Positions 17,570 through 24,955 of a DNA stretch of 64,000 nt are shown here, one piece after another (position 1 is the first letter of the stretch; every line of letters begins with the position of its first letter). The notes below the pieces were generated by a model that searched no databases, was not told the DNA's origin, and saw only the letters and a list, made by a program, of their open reading frames with translations. Both the position numbers and the translations under genes were made by a program. The DNA comes from Lewinellaceae bacterium (GTDB lineage Bacteria; Bacteroidota; Bacteroidia; Chitinophagales; Saprospiraceae): assembly GCA_020636445.1 (NCBI GenBank), contig JACJXV010000005.1, forward strand, positions 67,236 to 131,235, read 5' to 3'.

Positions 17570-18334
17570 TTAACGGAAATTTGCCAGGGTGATGCCAAAA
17601 ACCCAGAACGTATCCTGTCGCTTGACCTGGGGAAGCACCACCCGCTCGTAATTGTAATTAAATGTTGTTCGCAGGGCCAACACCTTGCTAACGGGTAACT
17701 CCCATGACCAGTCGCCGTGCAGGCGGTAATTATCGCCGTAACGCAGGGAGGGTTGCCCCCACATTTCATAGCGCAGTCGCCAGCCCCACGGACCTATTCG
17801 GTGTTGCCCGTACAGGCGCAGTGTAGCGCGCGGCGTCTGGATAGTGGATTGATCCGCATAAGGGGAGTCGCTCGGGAAGCTCCTGTTAAAGTGGGTTTGT
17901 TCCAATGTTAGTGTTGCGGATAGTTTGAGCTGGTGATCCCCTCGGGGAAGTATTCCCCAGCTTATCCCCGGCCCCAGCTGGTAGCGCAACCGATAATCCC
18001 GGCGCCGGTTGGATTCCGTCCAGACCATCAGGTAGGGATATACCCGGTTGCGGGGCTGCCAATAGAGGAACTGCTTGAGAAACAAATCATTCTCGGTGGT
18101 AAATGCCCCGAACGTACCATACTGGTAGGTATTCGACGAGCGGAAAGCCCATTGGTTGCCCACCCAGGCCAATTCGGCACCTCCTACCACTAAAAACCGG
18201 TCGACATTACCACTTAGCCAGGTGCCATTGACGGTAACCCGATAACCAAAAGGCAACGTATCGGTTTCGGTGAGCTGGCCAGCCGCCGGCTGCCAACCCA
18301 AAAGGAGGAACCCCAAAAAAAACACGATACGCAT
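17570..18334 (-). CDS. DUF481 family outer membrane protein
   Basis: A 254-aa exported protein with a signal peptide (FFLGFLLLGWQPAAGQ) followed by beta-strand-rich sequence of alternating polarity (YRLRYQLGPGISWGILPRGDHQLKLS), typical of the DUF481 barrel family. It is the promoter-proximal gene of the five-gene minus-strand operon ending with osmC. The barrel probably sits in the outer membrane; function is unknown, though its partners suggest passage of ions or salt-stress adaptation. Confidence 0.75.
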   Translation of the reverse strand: MRIVFFLGFLLLGWQPAAGQLTETDTLPFGYRVTVNGTWLSGNVDRFLVVGGAELAWVGNQWAFRSSNTYQYGTFGAFTTENDLFLKQFLYWQPRNRVYPYLMVWTESNRRRDYRLRYQLGPGISWGILPRGDHQLKLSATLTLEQTHFNRSFPSDSPYADQSTIQTPRATLRLYGQHRIGPWGWRLRYEMWGQPSLRYGDNYRLHGDWSWELPVSKVLALRTTFNYNYERVVLPQVKRQDTFWVFGITLANFR

Positions 18335-18407
18335 ACGCTGGTAGAATTGATGCTAAACAAACGTAGGGGAGGCCTGCTCAGGGAAAGAACAGGCCTCCCG
18401 GTAGACA

Positions 18408-19154
18408 CTAAATACCCAGGGCTTCAATCATCAACCGGGCTGCGGCTGCACCGCTATACTGCTGTTGACCCGTGATGAGGTTACCATCACGAACGGCGAA
18501 GGCTTTGAACATGCCGCCGGTGATGAAATTCGTATTGGGGATTTTCCTGGCCTCCGTTTCGATCCAGAAGGGTTGAATACGCTGTCCCACGAAATTGTCG
18601 GCAAATTGCTCTTCAGCATCAGCAAAACCCGTCCAGGTCTTACCGTCGACAAGGAGCTTTCCGTCGGCGGTTTGGGTCTTGAGCAGGACACAAGTGGCAT
18701 GACAAACGATCCCCACGGCTTTGTTTTGGGCATAAAAATCTACTACTAATTGGTGGAGCGGTTCATTATCGATGAAGGTGTACATCGGCGACTGGCCACC
18801 GGTGAGGAAGATCCCCTCAAAGTCCGCTACCTGAATCGCGGAGATTGGCTGGGTATTTTGCAGCAGGGCCGCATGGGTAGGCGATTTTTTGAACCCCAGA
18901 GACAGCAGGTCGTGGGCAGAATAGCCACTGGCATCCTCAGGGTCGCTGAAGCCATCAGCTTGCAGGGCCCCTCCCTCCGGAGAGAAAATAGTAACCTCAT
19001 AACCGGCTTCGGTAAACTCCCAATAGGGGTGTGTCAGCTCCGCCCACCAGAAGCCAATGGGCCAGCCGGTGCGTTGATTTACCGAAGAATTCGCCGCAAT
19101 CAGCGCTATGCGCTTGGGTTGATTTGGATTTAGTACGTTTACTACAGCACTCAT
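18408..19154 (-). CDS. DJ-1/PfpI family protein (Hsp31-like)
   Basis: A 248-aa cytoplasmic protein from the ATG at 19154; an upstream in-frame start at 19181 would add nine residues that overlap promoter-like sequence. The nucleophile elbow is AVGIVCHATC with Cys151 followed by His152, and Glu39 (WAEL) lies where the family's acidic residue is expected. Such proteins act as glyoxalases, deglycases or chaperones under carbonyl stress. Divergence from an HxlR regulator, a family that senses electrophiles through cysteines, suggests electrophile-induced expression. Confidence 0.88.
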   Translation of the reverse strand: MSAVVNVLNPNQPKRIALIAANSSVNQRTGWPIGFWWAELTHPYWEFTEAGYEVTIFSPEGGALQADGFSDPEDASGYSAHDLLSLGFKKSPTHAALLQNTQPISAIQVADFEGIFLTGGQSPMYTFIDNEPLHQLVVDFYAQNKAVGIVCHATCVLLKTQTADGKLLVDGKTWTGFADAEEQFADNFVGQRIQPFWIETEARKIPNTNFITGGMFKAFAVRDGNLITGQQQYSGAAAARLMIEALGI

Positions 19155-19182
19155 GTTTTTTTTAGGCAAAAGTGCAGGCATG

Positions 19183-19242
19183 TACTATCTTTGGCAATAT
19201 AATATCCTTTTAGTGTGATACTATCTTTTAGGAAAGTATACT
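19183..19242. promoter_or_regulatory. HxlR/DJ-1 divergent operator region
   Basis: The 108-bp divergent spacer has a direct repeat TACTATCTTT at 19183-19192 and 19219-19228, an imperfect dyad ATACT-N12-AGTAT (19218-19239) and the palindrome AGTATACT (19235-19242). The first repeat contains TATCTTTG (19186-19193), an exact -7 box for the hxlR side. HxlR proteins usually bind paired TAC-rich sites in such spacers, so autoregulation plus control of the DJ-1 gene is inferred. Confidence 0.5.
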
Positions 19243-19262
19243 GTTTATCAATTATTTAGCTG

Positions 19263-19610
19263 ATGCCTGAATTTCTCTACGAAGGAAAAGTTTACTATAA
19301 TCCGGTTGAATTTGCCATGGATCGCATTGGGGGTACCTGGAAAATGCCCATCCTGTGGCGCTTGCGCGACCGCACCCTGCGCTACGGGGAATTGAAAAAG
19401 ACGATGCCCAAGATCACCCATAAAATGCTCACGGCTTCCCTGCGGGAACTGGAGGCTGAAGGGTTTATCCACCGCGAGGTCTATGCGGTTGTTCCGCCTA
19501 AGGTCGAGTACTCCCTCACTGATCGCGGCCAGGAGTCCATTCGCATCATTGAGGTCATCCGGGACTATGGCCTCACCCTGATGACTGAATTTGGGATAAA
19601 GGAGCAGTGA
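19263..19610 (+). CDS. HxlR family transcriptional regulator
   Basis: A 115-aa winged-helix regulator. The family order is visible: NPVEFAMDRIGGTWKMPILWRLRD, then GELKKTMPKITHKMLTASLRELEAEGFIHREV and VPPKVEYSLTDRGQESI. It lacks the near-N-terminal cysteine typical of YodB/HypR thiol sensors (no Cys in the protein), so it may sense a ligand other than by thiol oxidation. It is divergent from the DJ-1 gene, its probable target. The stop codon lies inside the first copy of a 52-bp repeat. Confidence 0.9.
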   Translation: MPEFLYEGKVYYNPVEFAMDRIGGTWKMPILWRLRDRTLRYGELKKTMPKITHKMLTASLRELEAEGFIHREVYAVVPPKVEYSLTDRGQESIRIIEVIRDYGLTLMTEFGIKEQ

Positions 19611-19766
19611 GCAGTTGGCAGAAGCCAAAAACGAGTAACGAATAACAAGTAGCCAAAAATTTACCCTCGACGCAGTCGGGGCCAGCCACCAGTCACCAGT
19701 CACCGAAATCAGTGAGCAGTGAGCAGTTGGCAGAAGCCAAAAACGAGTAACTAATAACAAGTAACC
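19603..19766. repeat. 52-bp direct repeat pair flanking a CCGAC dyad
   Basis: AGCAGTGAGCAGTTGGCAGA begins both copies (19603-19654 and 19715-19766), which differ at two of 52 positions. Between them sits the inverted copy of the 47-bp CCGAC repeat (19644-19690). The first copy includes the TGA stop of the hxlR gene. AGTTACC-type microrepeats follow to 19780. Confidence 0.8.
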
Positions 19767-19790
19767 AGTTACCAGTTACCAGCCACCAAT

Positions 19791-22412
19791 TCAACGCTCC
19801 ACCGCTACTGTTCGGCTTCCACGCCCATTACGACTAAAGGTTTTCAATTTGACAGTAGCATCGGCAGGGATTGCAACGGGTCCTTCATAAACGGCGGATT
19901 TGGGTGAAGGATCATTACCATCCGTCGTATAGCGAATAGCTAGTCCGGGAAAAGCTACGTTTACCTGCAGCGTGTCGCTGACGATTTGGGCACCCGGGGG
20001 GGGCAGGCGGTATTGGTAGCCACCACCCAGGTAATCGAGGCGCGGGAGCTCCCGTTGGCCAACCCGGTTGGCAAAGGCGTTCCAGTCGCGATCGAATTGG
20101 ACATTACGGCGGGTGCTTTCCGGAAGTGTTTCCCAGCTGGGTTGTGGGGCCCAGGCACGCTCGGCTAGCCCGAGGAGTTTGGGAAGCAGGTAATATTCTA
20201 ACATGCCCGGGTTCTTGATCGTTTCGCTCCAAAGCTGCCCCTGGATACCCAGGATATGATCACGCGCGTCGAGGTTGAGGGAGCTGCGGTTTTCGGCGGT
20301 AGAGCCAAGGGGCCGCCCCATCCGGTCAGTCGCTACGGCTGCGAACATATTCATTGGTGAAAAACGCCAGGCTGTTTTGGTGTCGACATAACCACTCCAA
20401 TACAGGCCGGGCTCTTCCGGGTGGTTGTCGTAGGCAAGGTCAAAATAGAGGTTGGTTGCGGCAGATAGAATGACATCATAACCGGCATTGGCCAACCGAT
20501 ACCCCAGGTCGACGGCTTCACCCTGACTATTCCACACGAAGGGCAGGAAGTTATCGGTGAGGAAGGTGGGATTAGGGTCATAGCGATATCCTCCTTCAGG
20601 CCGTGGTACGCGTTGCAGGGCAATTTCTTCCCAGCCGGCCAGGCGAATGTCGCGTTGCTCCAGGATGGCGTCCAGGCGTCGGAGGAAATATTTGGTGAGG
20701 ATATCTTTGGGCTGTCCGGTCGGGTCGACGGCCAGTAATTCCTGGCAGAGGGGTGATTGTTGCCATACCCCTGTGGGTACTTCATCGCCTCCGACGTGTA
20801 ATACCTGCATCGTTAAGCCAGCGTCGGCGTACATCTTTTGCAATTCATCGACCACTTTGGTGAGAAAGGCGTAGGTAGATTCCCGGCATACGTTCAGGAC
20901 GTTATCCGGGTAATTTTGTACAGAGCGGTATTGAGATTGATCAGAAGGATCAAGTAAGCGATAACGCTCGGCGGCTTCCGTTTTATTTTCAGCAACTAGC
21001 CGGGTATAGCGGGCTTCCATGGCTTTGATTGCGGCACGGGCATGCCCTGGAACATCAATTTCAGGGATGACTTTTATATGGCGTTCGCGGGCATAGCGCA
21101 GGATGTCGATAAATTCGGCACGGGTATAAAACCCGGAACCCGGGGAGCGTGCGGGGTCAGCAAAAGGCCCCGAGCCATAAGCGGGTCGCAGGCGGTTACT
21201 TTCGTCAAGCGTATGCCCCCGGTATCCTCCTACCTGGGTTAGCTCGGGCAGGTCGGGAATTTCGAGCCGCCAGCCTTCATCGTCTGTAAGGTGGAAATGA
21301 AAGGTGTTGATTTTGTAGAAAGCCAAAACATCCAGGAGTTTGCGAACGCTGGCTGCTGAATGAAAATTCCGACTCACATCAAGATGGAAGCCCCGGTAGC
21401 CGAAGCGAGGTTGGTCGTCGATCTGGATAGCGGGCAGGAGGCAGACAGACTGGTCATCGGCATAGGCCTCGAGGGGTAAAAGCTGCCGCAAACTTTGAAT
21501 GCCATAAAATACGCCAGCAAGATCCTCACCGGCAATCGTTATTTGGTCGGCAGTAATGCGCAGCGAGTAGGCCTCCTGTGCAGTGAAAGCACCACTGCGC
21601 AGTTCGAGGACAATGGCTTTGCCGTTGGCGGGTTTTTCCGTTTGAATATCCAGTTTATTGCCCAGGGCCAGTCGCAGCGCTTCGTTTAGCAGGCGGGCTT
21701 CCTGTTGGAGTGTATCCGGGGCGACGATGACCACACGGCGGGTCAGTTGGAAGGTATCTTTACCCCATTTCCACTGATAAGGACTAGGCAGCACCGGAGT
21801 AAGCGAAGAGGCGGGAAGGAGGGATACCTCCGCTTGCTGGATAAACGCATTTTCTGCAGTAGGGAGGGGCTTTTGGTCAGCATCACCCATGCGGATTTGT
21901 TCAGCGCGGGTATACGGTTCTACCATGATTTGAATCAATTCAGGAATGCTTTCCTGGCCATCGGCAGTAGTGAAAACAATATAGGCCCCTGTCGGACCTT
22001 CTGTTGTTTTGGTGGAGTAGCCGGCCCCTGAAAATTCATAATCGCGTTTTTCACCCGGCACCAGGGGGGCGAATTCGGTGGTGGGAGAAAGGCTGAAAAA
22101 ATCCCCTGAAATACGGGTAAATGTCAGTCCTGGCAGGGCATCAGCGGCAGGTTTTGGCCCGATCAGGTAGCTAAAATAAATAGCCCAGCCCTGGGACGGT
22201 AGGGGGGTATCCCCTTGGTTGATCAGCGAAAACCGGACGAGTGCCGGAATAGAATCGTTTCGCGCATTGCGCACATGCTCCCACACCAGAGTAATATCGG
22301 AACCGGCTGGCATGCGGATATCTTGTGTTTTTTTCTGGCAGGAAAAGAGGCTCAATCCAAGCAGGAGGTAGTAAAAAAATACGGTTGAGCGGAAACCCAG
22401 GCGAGGATACAT
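19791..22412 (-). CDS. GH20 beta-N-acetylhexosaminidase lipoprotein
   Basis: An 873-aa enzyme from the ATG at 22412 (a GTG at 22430 would add six residues). The signal ends with the lipobox LSLFSC, so it is lipid-anchored, probably in the outer membrane. Domain order: CHB_HEX-type N-terminal beta domain (~30-190), GH20b (~205-335), GH20 TIM barrel (~340-700) with the catalytic pair Asp543-Glu544 in HVGGDEVPTG, and a C-terminal chitobiase-like domain (~790-870). It removes terminal GlcNAc/GalNAc from chitin oligomers or glycans by substrate-assisted catalysis. It is divergent from the PHP gene; no chitinase is adjacent. Confidence 0.93.
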   Translation of the reverse strand: MYPRLGFRSTVFFYYLLLGLSLFSCQKKTQDIRMPAGSDITLVWEHVRNARNDSIPALVRFSLINQGDTPLPSQGWAIYFSYLIGPKPAADALPGLTFTRISGDFFSLSPTTEFAPLVPGEKRDYEFSGAGYSTKTTEGPTGAYIVFTTADGQESIPELIQIMVEPYTRAEQIRMGDADQKPLPTAENAFIQQAEVSLLPASSLTPVLPSPYQWKWGKDTFQLTRRVVIVAPDTLQQEARLLNEALRLALGNKLDIQTEKPANGKAIVLELRSGAFTAQEAYSLRITADQITIAGEDLAGVFYGIQSLRQLLPLEAYADDQSVCLLPAIQIDDQPRFGYRGFHLDVSRNFHSAASVRKLLDVLAFYKINTFHFHLTDDEGWRLEIPDLPELTQVGGYRGHTLDESNRLRPAYGSGPFADPARSPGSGFYTRAEFIDILRYARERHIKVIPEIDVPGHARAAIKAMEARYTRLVAENKTEAAERYRLLDPSDQSQYRSVQNYPDNVLNVCRESTYAFLTKVVDELQKMYADAGLTMQVLHVGGDEVPTGVWQQSPLCQELLAVDPTGQPKDILTKYFLRRLDAILEQRDIRLAGWEEIALQRVPRPEGGYRYDPNPTFLTDNFLPFVWNSQGEAVDLGYRLANAGYDVILSAATNLYFDLAYDNHPEEPGLYWSGYVDTKTAWRFSPMNMFAAVATDRMGRPLGSTAENRSSLNLDARDHILGIQGQLWSETIKNPGMLEYYLLPKLLGLAERAWAPQPSWETLPESTRRNVQFDRDWNAFANRVGQRELPRLDYLGGGYQYRLPPPGAQIVSDTLQVNVAFPGLAIRYTTDGNDPSPKSAVYEGPVAIPADATVKLKTFSRNGRGSRTVAVER

Positions 22413-22521
22413 ATCCGGTAGTTTTTTCACAAGATAGAAATATCTTCCTGCATCAGTGAAGCATTATTAGGTGATTTCTTGCGCTGGAATTTGGATATCT
22501 TTAGGCATAAATAACACCGAA

Positions 22522-23709
22522 ATGGGGCAAAAAATAAGCTTTGCAATAGGGCTACTGCTGATCGCAGGGCAGGTAGCTGTCGCACAATCCTGGTATAAAG
22601 GCAACTTGCATACGCACTCGCTTTGGAGCGACGGCGACGACTATCCGGAGATGATTATGGAGTGGTATCAGGCCAACGGATATCATTTTGTAGCCCTATC
22701 CGATCATAATACCCTGCAGGAGGGAGAATACTGGATTAGCGTTCCCAAGGCGCCAGCCCGTCGGCGGGTTTTTGAGCGTTATTTGCGCAGTTTTGGCCCC
22801 GAGTGGGTTAATTTTCGGCGTGGTGCAGAAGATTCCCTCCTGGTGCGGTTAAAAACCCTCATGGAATACCGACCGCTGTTTGAGGAGGTGGGTAAATTTT
22901 TAATCCTGCCAGCAGAGGAGATTACCTCACGGTTTTTTGGGGCGCCCATCCACGTCAACGCCATCAATGTACGGGAGAAAATAGAACCTGCTTCCGGGAA
23001 TAGCGTAACTGAAGTCATGCAGCGCAACATTGATGCGGTGAGGGAGCAACGCCGCCGAACCGGACAACCGATGTTTCCCCACCTGAATCACCCGAACTTC
23101 GGCTGGGCCGTTACAGCGGAGGATCTGATGGCGTTGGAAGGCGAGCGCTTTTTCGAGGTGTACAATGGTCATCCGCTGGTGAATAATTATGGCGACAGCA
23201 CCCGGTTGGGAACCGAAGCCATTTGGGATCGTGTGAATCTGCACTATAAGGAGGCGGGAAAACCACTAATGTTGGGGCTGGCTACCGACGATAGTCATAA
23301 TTATTACCTATTTGGGCCTCGCTACAGTAATTCCGGGCGGGGCTGGGTAATGGTTAAAGCCGATGCCTTAACCCCTGCCGCCCTGGTGTCGGCTCTGGAG
23401 GCAGGCAATTTTTATAGTACAACCGGCGTTATGCTGGACACCCTGATCCAGACTCCCGCTAAAATTCAGCTAACCCTTAAGCCGGAAGCAGGGGTAAACT
23501 ACCGTATTCAGTTTGTCGGAGCGCATCGAGGGGATACCCAAACCCGGATTCTCGCTGAGGTGCAAGGAACAGCTGCAACCTATTATTTTCAAGGAGATGA
23601 AGCATTCGTTCGCGCCCGCATCAGCAGTGATAAGCCCAAATTCAATCCCTACTATCCCGGGGAGGTCGAAATGGCCTGGATTCAGCCCATTAGTCCGAAC
23701 CGCCCCTAG
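22522..23709 (+). CDS. Exported PHP-domain metal-dependent phosphoesterase-like protein
   Basis: A 395-aa protein from the ATG at 22522, which gives a clean signal peptide (ISFAIGLLLIAGQVAVAQ); an earlier frame start has no such logic. The PHP fold is seen in GNLHTHSLWSDGDDYPEM (His30, His32), VALSDHNT and later HLNHPNFGW and DDSHNYY, all metal ligands. A C-terminal beta segment (~300-390) follows. PHP hydrolases cleave phosphoesters with a trinuclear metal site; exported ones in Bacteroidota have unknown substrates. Its position beside a GH20 lipoprotein hints at extracellular polymer degradation. Confidence 0.85.
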   Translation: MGQKISFAIGLLLIAGQVAVAQSWYKGNLHTHSLWSDGDDYPEMIMEWYQANGYHFVALSDHNTLQEGEYWISVPKAPARRRVFERYLRSFGPEWVNFRRGAEDSLLVRLKTLMEYRPLFEEVGKFLILPAEEITSRFFGAPIHVNAINVREKIEPASGNSVTEVMQRNIDAVREQRRRTGQPMFPHLNHPNFGWAVTAEDLMALEGERFFEVYNGHPLVNNYGDSTRLGTEAIWDRVNLHYKEAGKPLMLGLATDDSHNYYLFGPRYSNSGRGWVMVKADALTPAALVSALEAGNFYSTTGVMLDTLIQTPAKIQLTLKPEAGVNYRIQFVGAHRGDTQTRILAEVQGTAATYYFQGDEAFVRARISSDKPKFNPYYPGEVEMAWIQPISPNRP

Positions 23710-23793
23710 GTTTGTAGGATTTTTTTGGCCAGGAGGGGAAGTGGGTGTATCTTTTGTGAATAAGGTGAACACCCTTACTTTAAAAGATTGACT

Positions 23794-24792
23794 ATGAATG
23801 GATTGCTTGTTAAGTCAATAGGGGCTGGATTATTGCTCCTGCAGGCAGGGTTATTGGGAGCCCAGGCCGATTCTGCCCGACAGTGGTGCAGCCCGGGTTT
23901 GCCATTTCAGTCGCGAGCGAAAGGATTGGAGCTTGCTTACCGGGTAACCCCTTCGCAATCTTTTCCGGTAGTGCCGGGGGCTACGCATACCGTCGGTTCG
24001 CTGCGTAATTTAACCTTCAAGCTAAAATCACCGCTGTTTATTTCACCCGCAACCAAGATATTGGTCGGATACCACAGCCAACCGGAGTACTATGATATCG
24101 AGTCATGGGGAGGAGTGAAATCCATTTCTGCACCGACACTGGAGCGGAAGGCATTTACGGCACTGGAAGGCCGTGCTTTGCAAAACCAGGCCATGGGCCT
24201 TTATATCATTCAGGCGTTGAATGAAAACACCTATACCGTTGTACGGATGCAAGCAGCGTATCTGGGGGATTATGATGGCTTTTTACCCCTCGATAATCGC
24301 TATGCCAATTATTCATTTATCTGGGCCTGGGCGCGCAAGCCTGCACCTGACCGGGAGTGGGGGTTTGGTCTTTCGATCAGTCATAATTTCCGCCGAACGC
24401 TACCGCTGCCCTTCCTGCTTTACAATCGCAATTTTAATGAACGATGGGGCATTGAAGCCGCTTTTCCGGCTAGTGTTCAGGTAAGGCGTAATTTCCCCTC
24501 CGGGACAATACTACTGGCTGGTTATGATTTTAACAGCCGTAGTTATGCCATGGGGGTTGACGTTGATAGCGAACTGGACCCTTACTTTTTCAACCATGCC
24601 GAAATCAATACCGGCCTGACATTGGAGCAATCTCTGGTACCCTGGGTATGGGTCCAGGCCAAAGCCGGTATGCAGTTTAATGTTTCCACGCGTATGCAAA
24701 ACCTGGAAGGCCCAGCCTTCTCCAGCCGCTGGAATCCGGGGGTAGTTCCGTATATGCAATTGGGCCTTTTTCTTTCGCCTCCGGGGCATTAA
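23794..24792 (+). CDS. Putative outer membrane beta-barrel protein (DUF6268-like)
   Basis: A 332-aa exported protein. ATG at 23794 is preferred over the in-frame TTG six bases upstream. A signal peptide (GAGLLLLQAGLLGAQA) is followed by strands with aromatic girdles (LTFKLKSPLFISPATKILVGYHSQPEYY, WGFGLSISHNFRRTLP, GTILLAGYDFNSRSY). The end VVPYMQLGLFLSP resembles a barrel-closing strand. It recalls DUF6268 barrels of Bacteroidota, but this was not checked. It is co-directional with the PHP gene and followed by a terminator. Confidence 0.7.
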   Translation: MNGLLVKSIGAGLLLLQAGLLGAQADSARQWCSPGLPFQSRAKGLELAYRVTPSQSFPVVPGATHTVGSLRNLTFKLKSPLFISPATKILVGYHSQPEYYDIESWGGVKSISAPTLERKAFTALEGRALQNQAMGLYIIQALNENTYTVVRMQAAYLGDYDGFLPLDNRYANYSFIWAWARKPAPDREWGFGLSISHNFRRTLPLPFLLYNRNFNERWGIEAAFPASVQVRRNFPSGTILLAGYDFNSRSYAMGVDVDSELDPYFFNHAEINTGLTLEQSLVPWVWVQAKAGMQFNVSTRMQNLEGPAFSSRWNPGVVPYMQLGLFLSPPGH

Positions 24793-24818
24793 CCCAGACT
24801 CTCCGGGTTTTCTTTTTT
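24791..24818 (+). terminator. Intrinsic terminator after the barrel gene
   Basis: AACCC (24791-24795) pairs with GGGTT (24805-24809) across a 9-nt loop and is followed by TTTCTTTTTT. It overlaps the stop codon. Stem is short; position and T tract make it credible. Confidence 0.5.
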
Positions 24819-24901
24819 GCCAGGGAATCAGGGGTTGGCGATCGGAATTACCAGCCATTACGGCTAGCTTTCCTGCGGTGGATTTTCTAAATTTCCCATA
24901 A

Positions 24902-24925
24902 GAATACCTCGCAAAGAGCGTATTC
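24902..24925 (+). promoter_or_regulatory. Dyad in the aceK leader
   Basis: GAATACCTC (24902-24910) pairs with GAG-C-GTATTC (24916-24925) around GCAAA, nine pairs with one bulged C, 30 bp before the aceK start. It may be an operator or a 5'-UTR hairpin; nothing else supports a function. Confidence 0.35.
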
Positions 24926-24955
24926 CCTGTCCGGTTATTCACGAATCCAGCTGGC

